This document shows positions 36,114 to 44,935 of a stretch of 64,000 nucleotides of DNA, one piece after another. Each line of letters starts with the position of its first letter. Positions within the stretch are counted from its first letter, which is position 1. The stretch is taken from contig NZ_CP031153.1 in NCBI RefSeq assembly GCF_003352465.1, positions 482,465 to 546,464 on the forward strand. The letters are read 5' to 3'. The notes beneath the pieces were generated by a model, which was not told the origin of the DNA, did not search any database, and worked only from the letters and a program-made list of their open reading frames with translations. A program made the position numbers and the translations under genes. This DNA comes from Kordia sp. SMS9 (GTDB lineage: Bacteria; Bacteroidota; Bacteroidia; Flavobacteriales; Flavobacteriaceae).

Positions 36114-38135
36114 TTATTTTACACCGTGCATTAATTTTTTCAATACTGGATTTAACACTACCGATAAAAGCCCAAAACCTATTGGTATTAACGTAAACAT
36201 TAAAAAGAAAGTACTTAATGAATATTCTTTTGTGATTTCATCAATCATTCCTCCCATCGTTCCCGCTGATTTTTGCCCAATGGCAATAGCTAAGTACCAA
36301 ATACCAAACATAAACCCTATCATTCTACCTGGCACTAGTTTACTTAAATACGAGAGTCCTACGGGCGAAATACAGAGTTCTCCCATCGTATGAAATAAAT
36401 ATGCTAGAATTAAGAATATCATACTTACAGAAGCTTTTTCTGCCCCTTGTGGAATTCCTAAAGTTCCAAATACTAACACACCAAATCCTGCTCCTAACAA
36501 TACTAACCCTATTCCATACTTCATAGCAGCACTTGGGTTGTATTTACTTTCCCACCATTTGGAAAATAGCGGCGCCAATGTAATGATAAAGAACGAGTTT
36601 AAAATTCCGAACCACGATGCTTTCACTTCCGTTGCTTCTTTACTAAACTCAGTATTTATTTTATAAAATACCACGCACCATAAAAATGCAAAGGTTAGTG
36701 CTAGTACAATATTTGAATATGGTATTTTATTATATGTTTTCTTGAATAATAAATATAAAACCCAAGTAATAATAGCCAGTGGCACAACCGTTAATATTAA
36801 ATCTACTATTTTAAAGATTGTAGCTGCATTTCCTGTTAAGGCACGTTCTGTATAATCTCTAGCAAACAAGGTCATTGAACCTAACGCTTGCTCAAAAGCA
36901 GCAAAAAATATTACTGTAAATAATGCAAATACGGTTACCGCAACCATTCTCGCTTTTACCATTGGATTGTACCTAGACATTCTACTGAAAGCCAAGTATA
37001 AGAATATATATAATGATATTATTACTATGAAATATTGACCAGATAGACTAGCTTCAGGAGAACTTAATAGGTAGATAAAATGATCATATACACTAATAAA
37101 AAAGCTTGTAAAAAATGATATGTATACCAGAATACCCAATAAAACAACTGCTGCTATTCTAAGATGCAATGGTTTATATATGTTTTCAAATTCACTTAAA
37201 GTTTTCCTAAAAAACATTACTATAGCTATCAATCCTATTATAGCAACTAACTCTAGTGCAAATATGGTAATTCCTCCTACTTCCTTAAATGGCAACAAGT
37301 TAATCTCTCCAATTTTTAACAAAGGATCACTGAATAAAAATAACAATCCACCCATAGCAGATAAGATCATTAATACTTTATCTAACGTTGTAAACGGGTT
37401 TAGCTTTATGTTGGCTTTTTCCTCTTTATTTATTGTTGGACTTTCTTCATTAATATTTTGAGGGAGTTCAACTTCGTGTACTTTTGATGGTTTTGCACCG
37501 ATTGAACCAAATAACCCTTTAGCTAACCAAAATTGAATTAAACCTAGCAACATAAATATACCTGCCAAGCCAAATCCATAGCTCCATCCCCAATCTTCAC
37601 TTTCTCCAAAATATCCACAAAGCATCATTCCAAAGAAAGCTCCAGCATTTACACCCATGTAATAAATGGTGTATGCGCCATCTTTTTTAGCTTCTTTTCC
37701 TTTGTACATTTCGGAAATCATGGAAGTCATGTTTGGTTTAAAGAAACCTGTACCTATAATCAGTAATGCTAGTCCTGCATAAAATGAAAATGAAGTCTCA
37801 AATGCCATTGACAAGTGTCCTAGCATCATGATAAAACAACCTATGACTACTGCTAAGCGATATCCTGTAAACTTATCAGCAATCCAACCACCAACTATCG
37901 GTGTCAAATATAGAAGCGAGCCATACGTTCCAATGAGTGACAGTGCATTTTCTGATGTCCAGCCCCATCCTGGGTTGTCACCAATTAAAGGTGCTGTTAA
38001 AAATATTACTAATAAGATACGCATTCCGTAAAACGAGAAGCGTTCCCACATTTCTGTAAAGAAGATTACAAACAATCCCGCAGGATGTCCAATTACTTTG
38101 TCTTTAAATAAATTTTCTATATCTGTATTCATCAA
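36114..38135 (-). CDS. Proton-coupled peptide transporter, POT/PTR family (long form)
   Basis: 673 residues with the POT proton-coupling motif ExxER in FFTEMWERFSFYGMRILL, the second signature GLALLIIGTGFFKPNMTSMI and about 12-14 membrane helices. A hydrophilic loop (about 205-245, rich in Glu/Lys) and an extended central helix pair make it longer than the sister gene. POT proteins import di- and tripeptides with protons. It follows the 523-residue POT gene by 24 nt and, through it, the DPP IV gene, suggesting an operon for degrading and importing peptides. The strong terminator lies just downstream. Confidence 0.93.
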   Translation of the reverse strand: MMNTDIENLFKDKVIGHPAGLFVIFFTEMWERFSFYGMRILLVIFLTAPLIGDNPGWGWTSENALSLIGTYGSLLYLTPIVGGWIADKFTGYRLAVVIGCFIMMLGHLSMAFETSFSFYAGLALLIIGTGFFKPNMTSMISEMYKGKEAKKDGAYTIYYMGVNAGAFFGMMLCGYFGESEDWGWSYGFGLAGIFMLLGLIQFWLAKGLFGSIGAKPSKVHEVELPQNINEESPTINKEEKANIKLNPFTTLDKVLMILSAMGGLLFLFSDPLLKIGEINLLPFKEVGGITIFALELVAIIGLIAIVMFFRKTLSEFENIYKPLHLRIAAVVLLGILVYISFFTSFFISVYDHFIYLLSSPEASLSGQYFIVIISLYIFLYLAFSRMSRYNPMVKARMVAVTVFALFTVIFFAAFEQALGSMTLFARDYTERALTGNAATIFKIVDLILTVVPLAIITWVLYLLFKKTYNKIPYSNIVLALTFAFLWCVVFYKINTEFSKEATEVKASWFGILNSFFIITLAPLFSKWWESKYNPSAAMKYGIGLVLLGAGFGVLVFGTLGIPQGAEKASVSMIFLILAYLFHTMGELCISPVGLSYLSKLVPGRMIGFMFGIWYLAIAIGQKSAGTMGGMIDEITKEYSLSTFFLMFTLIPIGFGLLSVVLNPVLKKLMHGVK

Positions 38136-38159
38136 GAAGTATTTTTAAGATTTTACGAA

Positions 38160-39731
38160 TTAATTTTCACCATCAGCTAATTCAAAACCTTCCGCTTCTT
38201 CATTGAAAGTTCCTTCATTATCTTCAGCTCCATGCGTTAAACGTTTTAACGGTTTTAATATCGTAATGACAAGCAATCCAAAAATGACTGTAAAAATAGT
38301 GATGCTTACAAAGATTGTGTATTCACCATATTCAGAAGCGTTTTCTCCTAAGATTCCTGCTACTTTGTTTCCTAATCCTGTGGATGCAAAGTATAATCCC
38401 ATCATTAAAGAAGCATAGCGAACTGGTGCTAATTTAGTCACAAATGATAGTGATACTGGCGATGAACATAATTCACCAATGGTATGGAAGAAATATGCTA
38501 ATACTAACCAATACATTCCTGAAGAACCATTTTCATTGAAGTCTCTTACTGCAAAAACCATGAACACAAAACCTAATCCCATGATGATGGTTCCTGTTGC
38601 CATTTTGAATAAAGAAGATGCTTCTTTGTTTTTTAATTTTCTTTTAGCCCAATAATTTGCTACCGTAACAGCAAATAGTATGATAAATCCTGCATTTAAA
38701 CTTTGAAACCATATAGTAGGAACTTCCCATCCAAATAGCATCCTGTTTGTTTTGTTTTCTGCGTACAGATTCATTAATCCTCCAGCTTGCTCAAAAGCTC
38801 CCCAGAAAACAATTACTAAAAGGAATGACAATAATACAACTAAGAAACGATCTTTTTCTACTTGAGAACGTAGGCTTTTGTAGATCATCATTAACATTCC
38901 TACTACAAGTGATAGGAATACAAACAATGCTGCATATCCCCAATGATCAACGCCTGTCATTACAAATCCAGCATAGTAAACAGATACTGCAATTAACACC
39001 ACTACTATTGCTAAATGCATTGGTGATGCAATTAAATTTTTAAATACTTCTGATAGCGAAACCTGATCTTTCTTTTCACTCTCTTCCGTTTTGTTTCCTA
39101 CATGAACTAAATATTTTTGTCCCCACACGTATACGAGCAAGCCGAATAACATTCCAATTCCTGCAAGACCAAATCCTGCGTGCCATCCCCATTTTGCGAC
39201 TACCAATCCTACAATTGTTGTTGCCAATAACGAACCTGTGTTGATTCCGATATAGAAGATACTAAATCCTTTATCTCTTCGGATATCGCCTGGCTTGTAT
39301 AAGCCTCCTACCATCGTAGAGATATTTGGTTTTAGCATTCCAACTCCTAGTATGATTAAAATTAATCCTGTGTAAAAAGCCCACATTTCTTCAATTGCCA
39401 AAGTTCCATGACCTAACACTAAAATGATTGCCCCAATAAGTACTGATTTTTTTTGACCGATAAATTTATCTGCTATCATTCCGCCTGGAATCGACATTAC
39501 ATATACAAGCATGGTATACCATCCGTATAATTTTATGGCTTCAGCATCTGTCCAGCCTAATCCTGGACCTCTGTCGTCTCCTACTAGTTCTGCTGCCATG
39601 TAAAGAGATAAAAGTCCTCGCATTCCGTAATAGGAAAAGCGTTCCCACATTTCCGTTAAAAACAAAACGTATAGTCCGACTGGATGTCCAAATATTTCTT
39701 TTTGTTGGACTTGTTTTTCTGAGTTTGTCAT
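38160..39731 (-). CDS. Proton-coupled peptide transporter, POT/PTR family (short form)
   Basis: 523 residues, ExxER motif in FLTEMWERFSYYGMRGLL, PTR2 signature FYTGLILIILGVGMLKPNIS, and the C-terminal FFHTIGELCSSPVSLSFVTK shared with the neighbour. Ends in an acidic tail (EDNEGTFNEEAEGFELADGE). Sister of the longer POT gene immediately downstream; the two probably arose by duplication and may differ in peptide preference. Gap to the DPP IV gene upstream is about 43 nt. Confidence 0.94.
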   Translation of the reverse strand: MTNSEKQVQQKEIFGHPVGLYVLFLTEMWERFSYYGMRGLLSLYMAAELVGDDRGPGLGWTDAEAIKLYGWYTMLVYVMSIPGGMIADKFIGQKKSVLIGAIILVLGHGTLAIEEMWAFYTGLILIILGVGMLKPNISTMVGGLYKPGDIRRDKGFSIFYIGINTGSLLATTIVGLVVAKWGWHAGFGLAGIGMLFGLLVYVWGQKYLVHVGNKTEESEKKDQVSLSEVFKNLIASPMHLAIVVVLIAVSVYYAGFVMTGVDHWGYAALFVFLSLVVGMLMMIYKSLRSQVEKDRFLVVLLSFLLVIVFWGAFEQAGGLMNLYAENKTNRMLFGWEVPTIWFQSLNAGFIILFAVTVANYWAKRKLKNKEASSLFKMATGTIIMGLGFVFMVFAVRDFNENGSSGMYWLVLAYFFHTIGELCSSPVSLSFVTKLAPVRYASLMMGLYFASTGLGNKVAGILGENASEYGEYTIFVSITIFTVIFGLLVITILKPLKRLTHGAEDNEGTFNEEAEGFELADGEN

Positions 39732-39774
39732 TATAATTAATTGTTAGGATTAGTGTAATTGTAATAAGGTTCGT

Positions 39775-41943
39775 TTATTTTAACAACGTGTCTTCCACAA
39801 ATTTTGTCATTTTTGTATAGAGGTGTAAGCGTGTGAAACCACCGTAAATTCCATGGTTTTTATCTGGATAAATCATCCAATCAAATTGTTTGTTGGCATT
39901 GATTAATGCTGTAATCATGCGCATGGTGTTTTGCACATGTACATTGTCATCACCTGTTCCGTGAATTAGTAAGTAATCACCTTTTAGCTTGTCTACATGA
40001 TTGATAGGTGAGTTATCATCGTATCCGCTTGCATTTTCTTGTGGTGTTTGCATATACCGTTCTGTGTAGATAGTATCGTAAAAACGCCAGCTTGTTACAG
40101 GCGCTACTGCAATTGCCATGCTAAATACATCGTTTCCTTTTAAGATACAGTTGCTCGACATGAATCCGCCGTAGCTCCATCCCCAAATTCCAATACGATC
40201 TTTGTCTACATACGAACGTTTTCCTAGTTCAATGGCTGCATCTATTTGATCTTCCACTTCATACTTCCCTAACTCTTTGTAAGTTACTTTTTTAAAATCT
40301 GCGCCTTTAAATCCTGTTCCGCGCCCGTCCACACAAACAACAATGATTCCTTTTTGTGCTAATAATTGATACCAATAGTCATTAGCTGAATTCCATCTGT
40401 TGGCAACTTGTTGCGAACCTGGACCTGAATATTGATACATGAATACAGGATATTTTTTAGACGTATCAAAGTCTGCTGGTTTTAGCATCCAAGCATTTAA
40501 CTCATGTCCTTTTGCAGTGGTTAAGGTGAAGAATTCTTTTTTGGAAGTCTTATACCCTGCAAGTTTCTGTTGAACGTTTTTATTGTTTTTAATTTCTTTG
40601 ACTAAATCACCATTTTTCGCCAAGTGTAACGAATATTCTGGTGCTGTGGTGGCGCTTGAAAATGTGTTGATGAAATAGGTGAAGTCTGCACTAAATTTAG
40701 CACTATTAGTTCCTTCTTTGGCAGATAATCGTTTCTTTTTCTTTCCGTTGATTTTGATCGAATAGATATCACGATTGATAGACCCATTTTCTACCGATTG
40801 ATAAAATACACGATCCGATTTTTCGTCATACCCATAATATTTCGTTACTTCCCATGCACCATTTGTTACTTGATTGATGAGCGAACCATCTTTTTTGTAA
40901 TGGTAAATATGGTTGAATCCATCTTTTTCGCTAGTCCAAATAAAGCTATTGTCTTTTAAAAAAGTTAAGTTGTCTGTAATATCTACATACGCTTTGTCCG
41001 TTTCTTTCAATGCTATTTTTGCTTGATTGTTTGCCGCATTGTACATGATCAAATCCAACTCGTTTTGGTGTCTGTTGATCACTTGTACGCTCAACACTAC
41101 AGGATCGTTGGTCCATTTAATTCTTGGAATGTAAAAATCGGTATAGTTTCCTAAGTTAATTTGTGAAGTTTTATCTGCATTCAAGCTGTATAAGTGTAAT
41201 GAAACATCCGCATTTTTCTCGCCTGCTTTTGGATATTTAAACTCATGTTGCTGTGGATATAATTCGCTTCCATACACATCCATAGAAAATTCTGGAACGC
41301 CAGTTTCGTCAAAACGAATAAATGCAATGTGATCGCTGGCTGCGTTCCATTGAAAAGCGCGTACAAAGCTAAATTCTTCTTCATATACCCAATCTGTCAC
41401 ACCATTGATAATTTTATTTTGTACGCCATCCGTAGTAATTTGTTTTTCTTTTCCAGATGACAAGTCTTTCATATAAATATTATTTTCAAATACATACGCG
41501 ACTTTTTTTCCATTAGGAGACAAGGTAGGTTCTTGAATTTTGTTGTCCGAAATTTTTGTGACTTTTTTTGAAGCGATGTCATACACGTAAAAAATTCCAA
41601 GTGTTGATCTTCTAAAAACTGATTCTACTTCCGTAGCCAAGATCAATTTGCTTTCATCATCACTAAAACTATATGAAGAAAAAGAATTTATTTCAGAAAG
41701 ATTGCTTGCTTTTACAATCGTTTCTACTTTTTCTAATGTTTTATAATCATATTTATCAACCGAGCCAGTACGTCTGTTAAATACGGTATATTGTTTTCCA
41801 TTATTCATGGAATGTAGTACATCCATTCCACTAGTTCTAAAAGCTCCTGTCCATATTTCTGCTAACGTAATTTCCTTTTCTTGTGCGGTAGTTACACTAG
41901 CAATTCCCAAGAAGAGAAAAAGAAAAATGTATTTAATTTTCAT
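39775..41943 (-). CDS. Dipeptidyl peptidase IV (S9B family)
   Basis: About 722 residues from the start MKIKYIFLFLFLG (41943), preferred over ATGs at 41949 and 41970 because it gives a clean signal peptide cut after TTAQ. The N-terminal eight-bladed propeller (DPPIV_N) is followed by an alpha/beta hydrolase with GWSYGGF (Ser at about 590), Asp in HGTGDDNVHVQN and His in DKNHGIYGG. The double-Glu dipeptide-binding site corresponds to YEEEFSFVRAF. The enzyme removes Xaa-Pro or Xaa-Ala dipeptides from N-termini in the periplasm; two POT dipeptide importers follow in the same operon. Confidence 0.94.
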   Translation of the reverse strand: MKIKYIFLFLFLGIASVTTAQEKEITLAEIWTGAFRTSGMDVLHSMNNGKQYTVFNRRTGSVDKYDYKTLEKVETIVKASNLSEINSFSSYSFSDDESKLILATEVESVFRRSTLGIFYVYDIASKKVTKISDNKIQEPTLSPNGKKVAYVFENNIYMKDLSSGKEKQITTDGVQNKIINGVTDWVYEEEFSFVRAFQWNAASDHIAFIRFDETGVPEFSMDVYGSELYPQQHEFKYPKAGEKNADVSLHLYSLNADKTSQINLGNYTDFYIPRIKWTNDPVVLSVQVINRHQNELDLIMYNAANNQAKIALKETDKAYVDITDNLTFLKDNSFIWTSEKDGFNHIYHYKKDGSLINQVTNGAWEVTKYYGYDEKSDRVFYQSVENGSINRDIYSIKINGKKKKRLSAKEGTNSAKFSADFTYFINTFSSATTAPEYSLHLAKNGDLVKEIKNNKNVQQKLAGYKTSKKEFFTLTTAKGHELNAWMLKPADFDTSKKYPVFMYQYSGPGSQQVANRWNSANDYWYQLLAQKGIIVVCVDGRGTGFKGADFKKVTYKELGKYEVEDQIDAAIELGKRSYVDKDRIGIWGWSYGGFMSSNCILKGNDVFSMAIAVAPVTSWRFYDTIYTERYMQTPQENASGYDDNSPINHVDKLKGDYLLIHGTGDDNVHVQNTMRMITALINANKQFDWMIYPDKNHGIYGGFTRLHLYTKMTKFVEDTLLK

Positions 41944-42189
41944 TCGCATTGCGTTTTTTAAAGTAAGCATGTTAAATGCTTGTAAGTTTGAGTAATTTTA
42001 AATGATAAAGCTGACAATATACAAATATCAAGCAAGTACCACAAAAATCAAACCTTAAATTATGGAAGACGAAAAACACTTCATTTTAGCCCATTTCATA
42101 GAGGTTTTAGATTGTATTTTTCACTTTTAGACACATTTTGATTCAAAAACAATACTTTCCTCCTGTTTTTTAATGCTTTTTGGACTAAT

Positions 42190-42216
42190 TTGTTACTATT
42201 TCATTGCGTATCTTTG
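42190..42216 (+). promoter_or_regulatory. Promoter of the mevalonate operon
   Basis: TTG at 42190-42192 and TATCTTTG at 42209-42216 (exact TAnnTTTG) are separated by 16 nt. The element ends 20 nt before the chosen start codon at 42237, so the leader would be very short. Confidence 0.6.
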
Positions 42217-42236
42217 TAGGTACAAAACCCTGTTGT

Positions 42237-43565
42237 ATGATTGCTCCTATTGCTGGATTCTCTAAATTTTCCAAAGAAGAAAAGATTGAATGGCTTGCAA
42301 ATACGTATTTTCACGATCGTGAAACGGTAATTTCCATGTTGAAAAGATATTGGAATTCCGACGAAAAACTACAAAAACTTCACGATGAGTTTATTGAAAA
42401 TACCATTACCAATTTTTATCTCCCGTTAGGCATTGCACCAAATTTTTTGATTAATGATCAGATGTATGCGATTCCAATGGCAATTGAAGAAAGTTCCGTT
42501 GTAGCTGCTGCCAGTAAAGCCGCTAAGTTTTGGTTAGATCGTGGTGGATTTAAAGCAACGGTGTTGAGTACGGAGAAAGTAGGACAAGTGCATTTTATGT
42601 ATTTCGGAGCCAAAGAAAAACTACAGCACTATTTTCATCATATAAAACCTGAATTGTTTGCTACTACGAATCATATTACTCAAAATATGGAGAAGCGCGG
42701 TGGCGGAATTACCAATATTGAATTGCGCGATAAAACCGACGAACTCAATGGTTATTATCAATTGCACTGCACGTTTGAAACCGTGGATTCGATGGGTGCA
42801 AATTTTATCAATTCGTGTTTGGAACAGTTTGCCAAAACCTTTGCAACTGCTGCGGAAGCGTTTGATGCTTTTTCAGCTGAAGAGAAAGACATTCAAATTG
42901 TCATGAGTATTTTGTCGAATTACGTGCCAAATTGTATTGTAAAAGCCGAAGTAAGCTGTCCTGTAGCAGCATTAACCGAGAGTGAATCGGTAGATGCTAA
43001 CGAGTTTGCAGCAAAGTTTATTCGTGCCATAGATATTGCCAAAACTGAACCGTATCGCGCTGTGACGCATAATAAAGGCATTATGAATGGTATTGATGCT
43101 GTTGTACTCGCCACAGGAAATGATTTTAGAGCAGTGGAAGCAGGAATTCATGCGTATGCCGCTAAAGACGGAAGGTATTCAAGTTTGACACATGCCGAAG
43201 TTGCGGATGGTATTTTTAGATTTTGGATTGAAATTCCGTTGTCATTAGGAACTGTTGGTGGTTTGACGTCTTTGCATCCGTTGGTGAAATTGGCGTTGGA
43301 AATGTTGGGAAAACCGAATGCCAAAGAGTTGATGCAAATTGTTGCCGTAGCAGGATTGGCACAAAATTTTGCTGCAGTACGTTCTTTAGTGACCACAGGA
43401 ATTCAAAAAGGGCACATGAAAATGCATTTGATCAATATTTTGAATCAATTGGAAGCTACCGAAGCTGAAAAAGCGTACTTTGTAACTTATTTTAAAGATA
43501 AAACCGTGACACACAGTGCAGTTGTAAATGCATTTACAACCTATAAATCAGAAAATGCTTCATGA
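42237..43565 (+). CDS. Hydroxymethylglutaryl-CoA reductase (class II-like)
   Basis: 442 residues from the ATG at 42237 (MIAPIAGFSKFSKEEKIEWL); an upstream TTG at 42204 would lie inside the promoter and is rejected. Catalytic elements: Glu in IPMAIEESSVVAAASKAAKF, Lys in NKGIMNGIDAVVLATGND, Asp in DSMGANFINS and His in QKGHMKMH. The enzyme converts HMG-CoA to mevalonate. The class II/degradative-type sequence is standard for Bacteroidota, where it serves isoprenoid synthesis. Its stop overlaps the kinase start (ATGA), so the two are translationally coupled. Confidence 0.92.
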   Translation: MIAPIAGFSKFSKEEKIEWLANTYFHDRETVISMLKRYWNSDEKLQKLHDEFIENTITNFYLPLGIAPNFLINDQMYAIPMAIEESSVVAAASKAAKFWLDRGGFKATVLSTEKVGQVHFMYFGAKEKLQHYFHHIKPELFATTNHITQNMEKRGGGITNIELRDKTDELNGYYQLHCTFETVDSMGANFINSCLEQFAKTFATAAEAFDAFSAEEKDIQIVMSILSNYVPNCIVKAEVSCPVAALTESESVDANEFAAKFIRAIDIAKTEPYRAVTHNKGIMNGIDAVVLATGNDFRAVEAGIHAYAAKDGRYSSLTHAEVADGIFRFWIEIPLSLGTVGGLTSLHPLVKLALEMLGKPNAKELMQIVAVAGLAQNFAAVRSLVTTGIQKGHMKMHLINILNQLEATEAEKAYFVTYFKDKTVTHSAVVNAFTTYKSENAS

Positions 43566-44491
43566 AAGAATTCTACAGTAACGGAAAATTACTACTCTCA
43601 GGTGAATATGTCGTTCTCGATGGTGCCAAAGCATTGGCTATTCCTACGAAATACGGACAAGCTATGACTGTAACTCCTATTGATTTGCCCAATCCTATTG
43701 AGCCACCAAAACTGGTTTGGAAGAGTTTTGATTGTAGAGATATTATTTGGTATCAACGTTCTTTTGAAATCAGTGCTTTTGGCACTGAAGGTTCGTACTA
43801 TGAAACTATTAGTCAAACATTACATGATATTTTATCGGCAGCCAAGCAGTTGAATCCTGATTTTTTAAATGGCGAAACTAGTTTTGAAGTACAAACAACT
43901 TTAGGCTTTCCACAAGATTGGGGATTGGGTTCTTCTTCTACACTCATTCATAATATTGCGCTTTGGGCGGAAGTAAATCCGTATGCATTACTTTGGAATT
44001 CGTTTGGAGGAAGTGGTTATGATATTGCCTGTGCAAAACACAACTCGCCCATTATCTATGAGGTGCATCAACAGCAACCAAAAGTAACAGAAATTGAGTT
44101 TTCGCCTTCATTTAGCGATCAGTTATACTTTGTACATTTAAACAAAAAACAAAACAGCAGAAACGCCATACAACACTACAACGTACAAAAAGGGACGATT
44201 GCCAATGAAATGAAAGTCATTAGCACGATTGGTATGGAAATGACAAAAACAACTTCGTTGGTAGATTTTCAATTGCTTTTGAAAGAACACGAACAGTTGA
44301 TTGGAACTATTATTAGAGAAACGCCTATACAACAACGCTTGTTTGCTGATTATTTTGGTCAAATGAAAAGTTTAGGTGCTTGGGGCGGCGATTTTGTGTT
44401 GACCACAGGAAACCAAGATACAACCGCTTATTTTGAAGCCAAAGGTTATACAACTGTGATTCCTTTTAAGGAGATGGTTTTAGGTTCTTAA
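43562..44491 (+). CDS. GYDIA-family GHMP kinase (mevalonate-pathway kinase)
   Basis: 309 residues. The N-terminal GEYVVLDGAKALAIP, the glycine/serine ATP loop QDWGLGSSSTLIHNIALW and the eponymous GGSGYDIACA are all present, as is the C-terminal GAWGGDFVLTT. These mark the Bacteroidota GYDIA GHMP kinase family, probably mevalonate or phosphomevalonate kinase. Coupling to HMG-CoA reductase by a 4-nt overlap supports the pathway assignment; the exact substrate is not settled by sequence. Confidence 0.9.
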   Translation: MKEFYSNGKLLLSGEYVVLDGAKALAIPTKYGQAMTVTPIDLPNPIEPPKLVWKSFDCRDIIWYQRSFEISAFGTEGSYYETISQTLHDILSAAKQLNPDFLNGETSFEVQTTLGFPQDWGLGSSSTLIHNIALWAEVNPYALLWNSFGGSGYDIACAKHNSPIIYEVHQQQPKVTEIEFSPSFSDQLYFVHLNKKQNSRNAIQHYNVQKGTIANEMKVISTIGMEMTKTTSLVDFQLLLKEHEQLIGTIIRETPIQQRLFADYFGQMKSLGAWGGDFVLTTGNQDTTAYFEAKGYTTVIPFKEMVLGS

Positions 44492-44493
44492 AA

Positions 44494-44541
44494 AAGAGCA
44501 ACATATTTACCCAATTATAATTGAATACACATCTTGCTCTT
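44494..44541 (-). terminator. Weak hairpin between the GHMP kinase and the RiPP-like gene
   Basis: AAGAGCAA and TTGCTCTT pair over 8 bp around a 32-nt A/T-rich loop. On the minus strand five T follow. It may end the 44560-44754 transcript; the long loop makes it weak. Confidence 0.4.
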
Positions 44542-44559
44542 AATGAAATTTACTGTCGA

Positions 44560-44754
44560 TTACTTGCAATGCGCTCCGTTAGAATGACAAAACAATCCGT
44601 CAGACCAACGATCAATATCACAACGATAACATTGTGTACAATGCTGCCCGATAGATAAAATTCCTTTTCCTTGTACAGTTGCCATTTTTTGTGGATTCAA
44701 GTTTGAAATAGCTTTTTTACTAAGTTTAAGTGAAGTGCGATTCTTGTTTTTCAT
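44560..44754 (-). CDS. RiPP precursor candidate with class I lanthipeptide-type leader
   Basis: 64 residues. The N-terminal half (KLSKKAISNLNPQKMATVQG) has the shape of the Bacteroidota natural-product leader family: a short basic start, the KLSKKAISNLN helix, a Met, then a Gly-containing junction. The second half is a small Cys-rich core with five cysteines (HCTQCYRC, LFCHSNGAHCK) plus Ser/Thr residues that could form rings or disulfides. No LanB/LanC-type enzyme, radical SAM protein or transporter is adjacent, so it is an orphan here. The only possibly related gene is the C39-like/VKOR/Trx fusion at 20.4 kb. A ribosomal peptide is likely; the modification class is inferred. Confidence 0.65.
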   Translation of the reverse strand: MKNKNRTSLKLSKKAISNLNPQKMATVQGKGILSIGQHCTQCYRCDIDRWSDGLFCHSNGAHCK

Positions 44755-44880
44755 GATTAAATAGTTTTAAGTTTTTTTGAATTCTGAAGTAAACCTAGAG
44801 ATTAATCATTTGATAAAAAAGAAGAGTTGGTGAGGATTTATAAAATATCATCAGCGTTTTTCCACTACGGAATTACAATA

Positions 44881-44914
44881 AAAAAACCTGTGAAATTTAC
44901 TTCACAGGTTTTTT
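44881..44914. terminator. Strong bidirectional intrinsic terminator after the PpiD-like gene
   Basis: AAAAAACCTGTGAA and TTCACAGGTTTTTT form a perfect 14-bp stem including its A and T runs around the loop ATTTAC, 22 nt beyond the stop of the minus-strand gene at 44936. Confidence 0.9.
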
Positions 44915-44935
44915 TTATATGTATTTGAACAGGAA

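Noticed and set aside
42204..42236. TTG start giving a longer HMG-CoA reductase
   Set aside because: The extra codons coincide with the TATCTTTG promoter element; the ATG at 42237 fits the family N-terminus.
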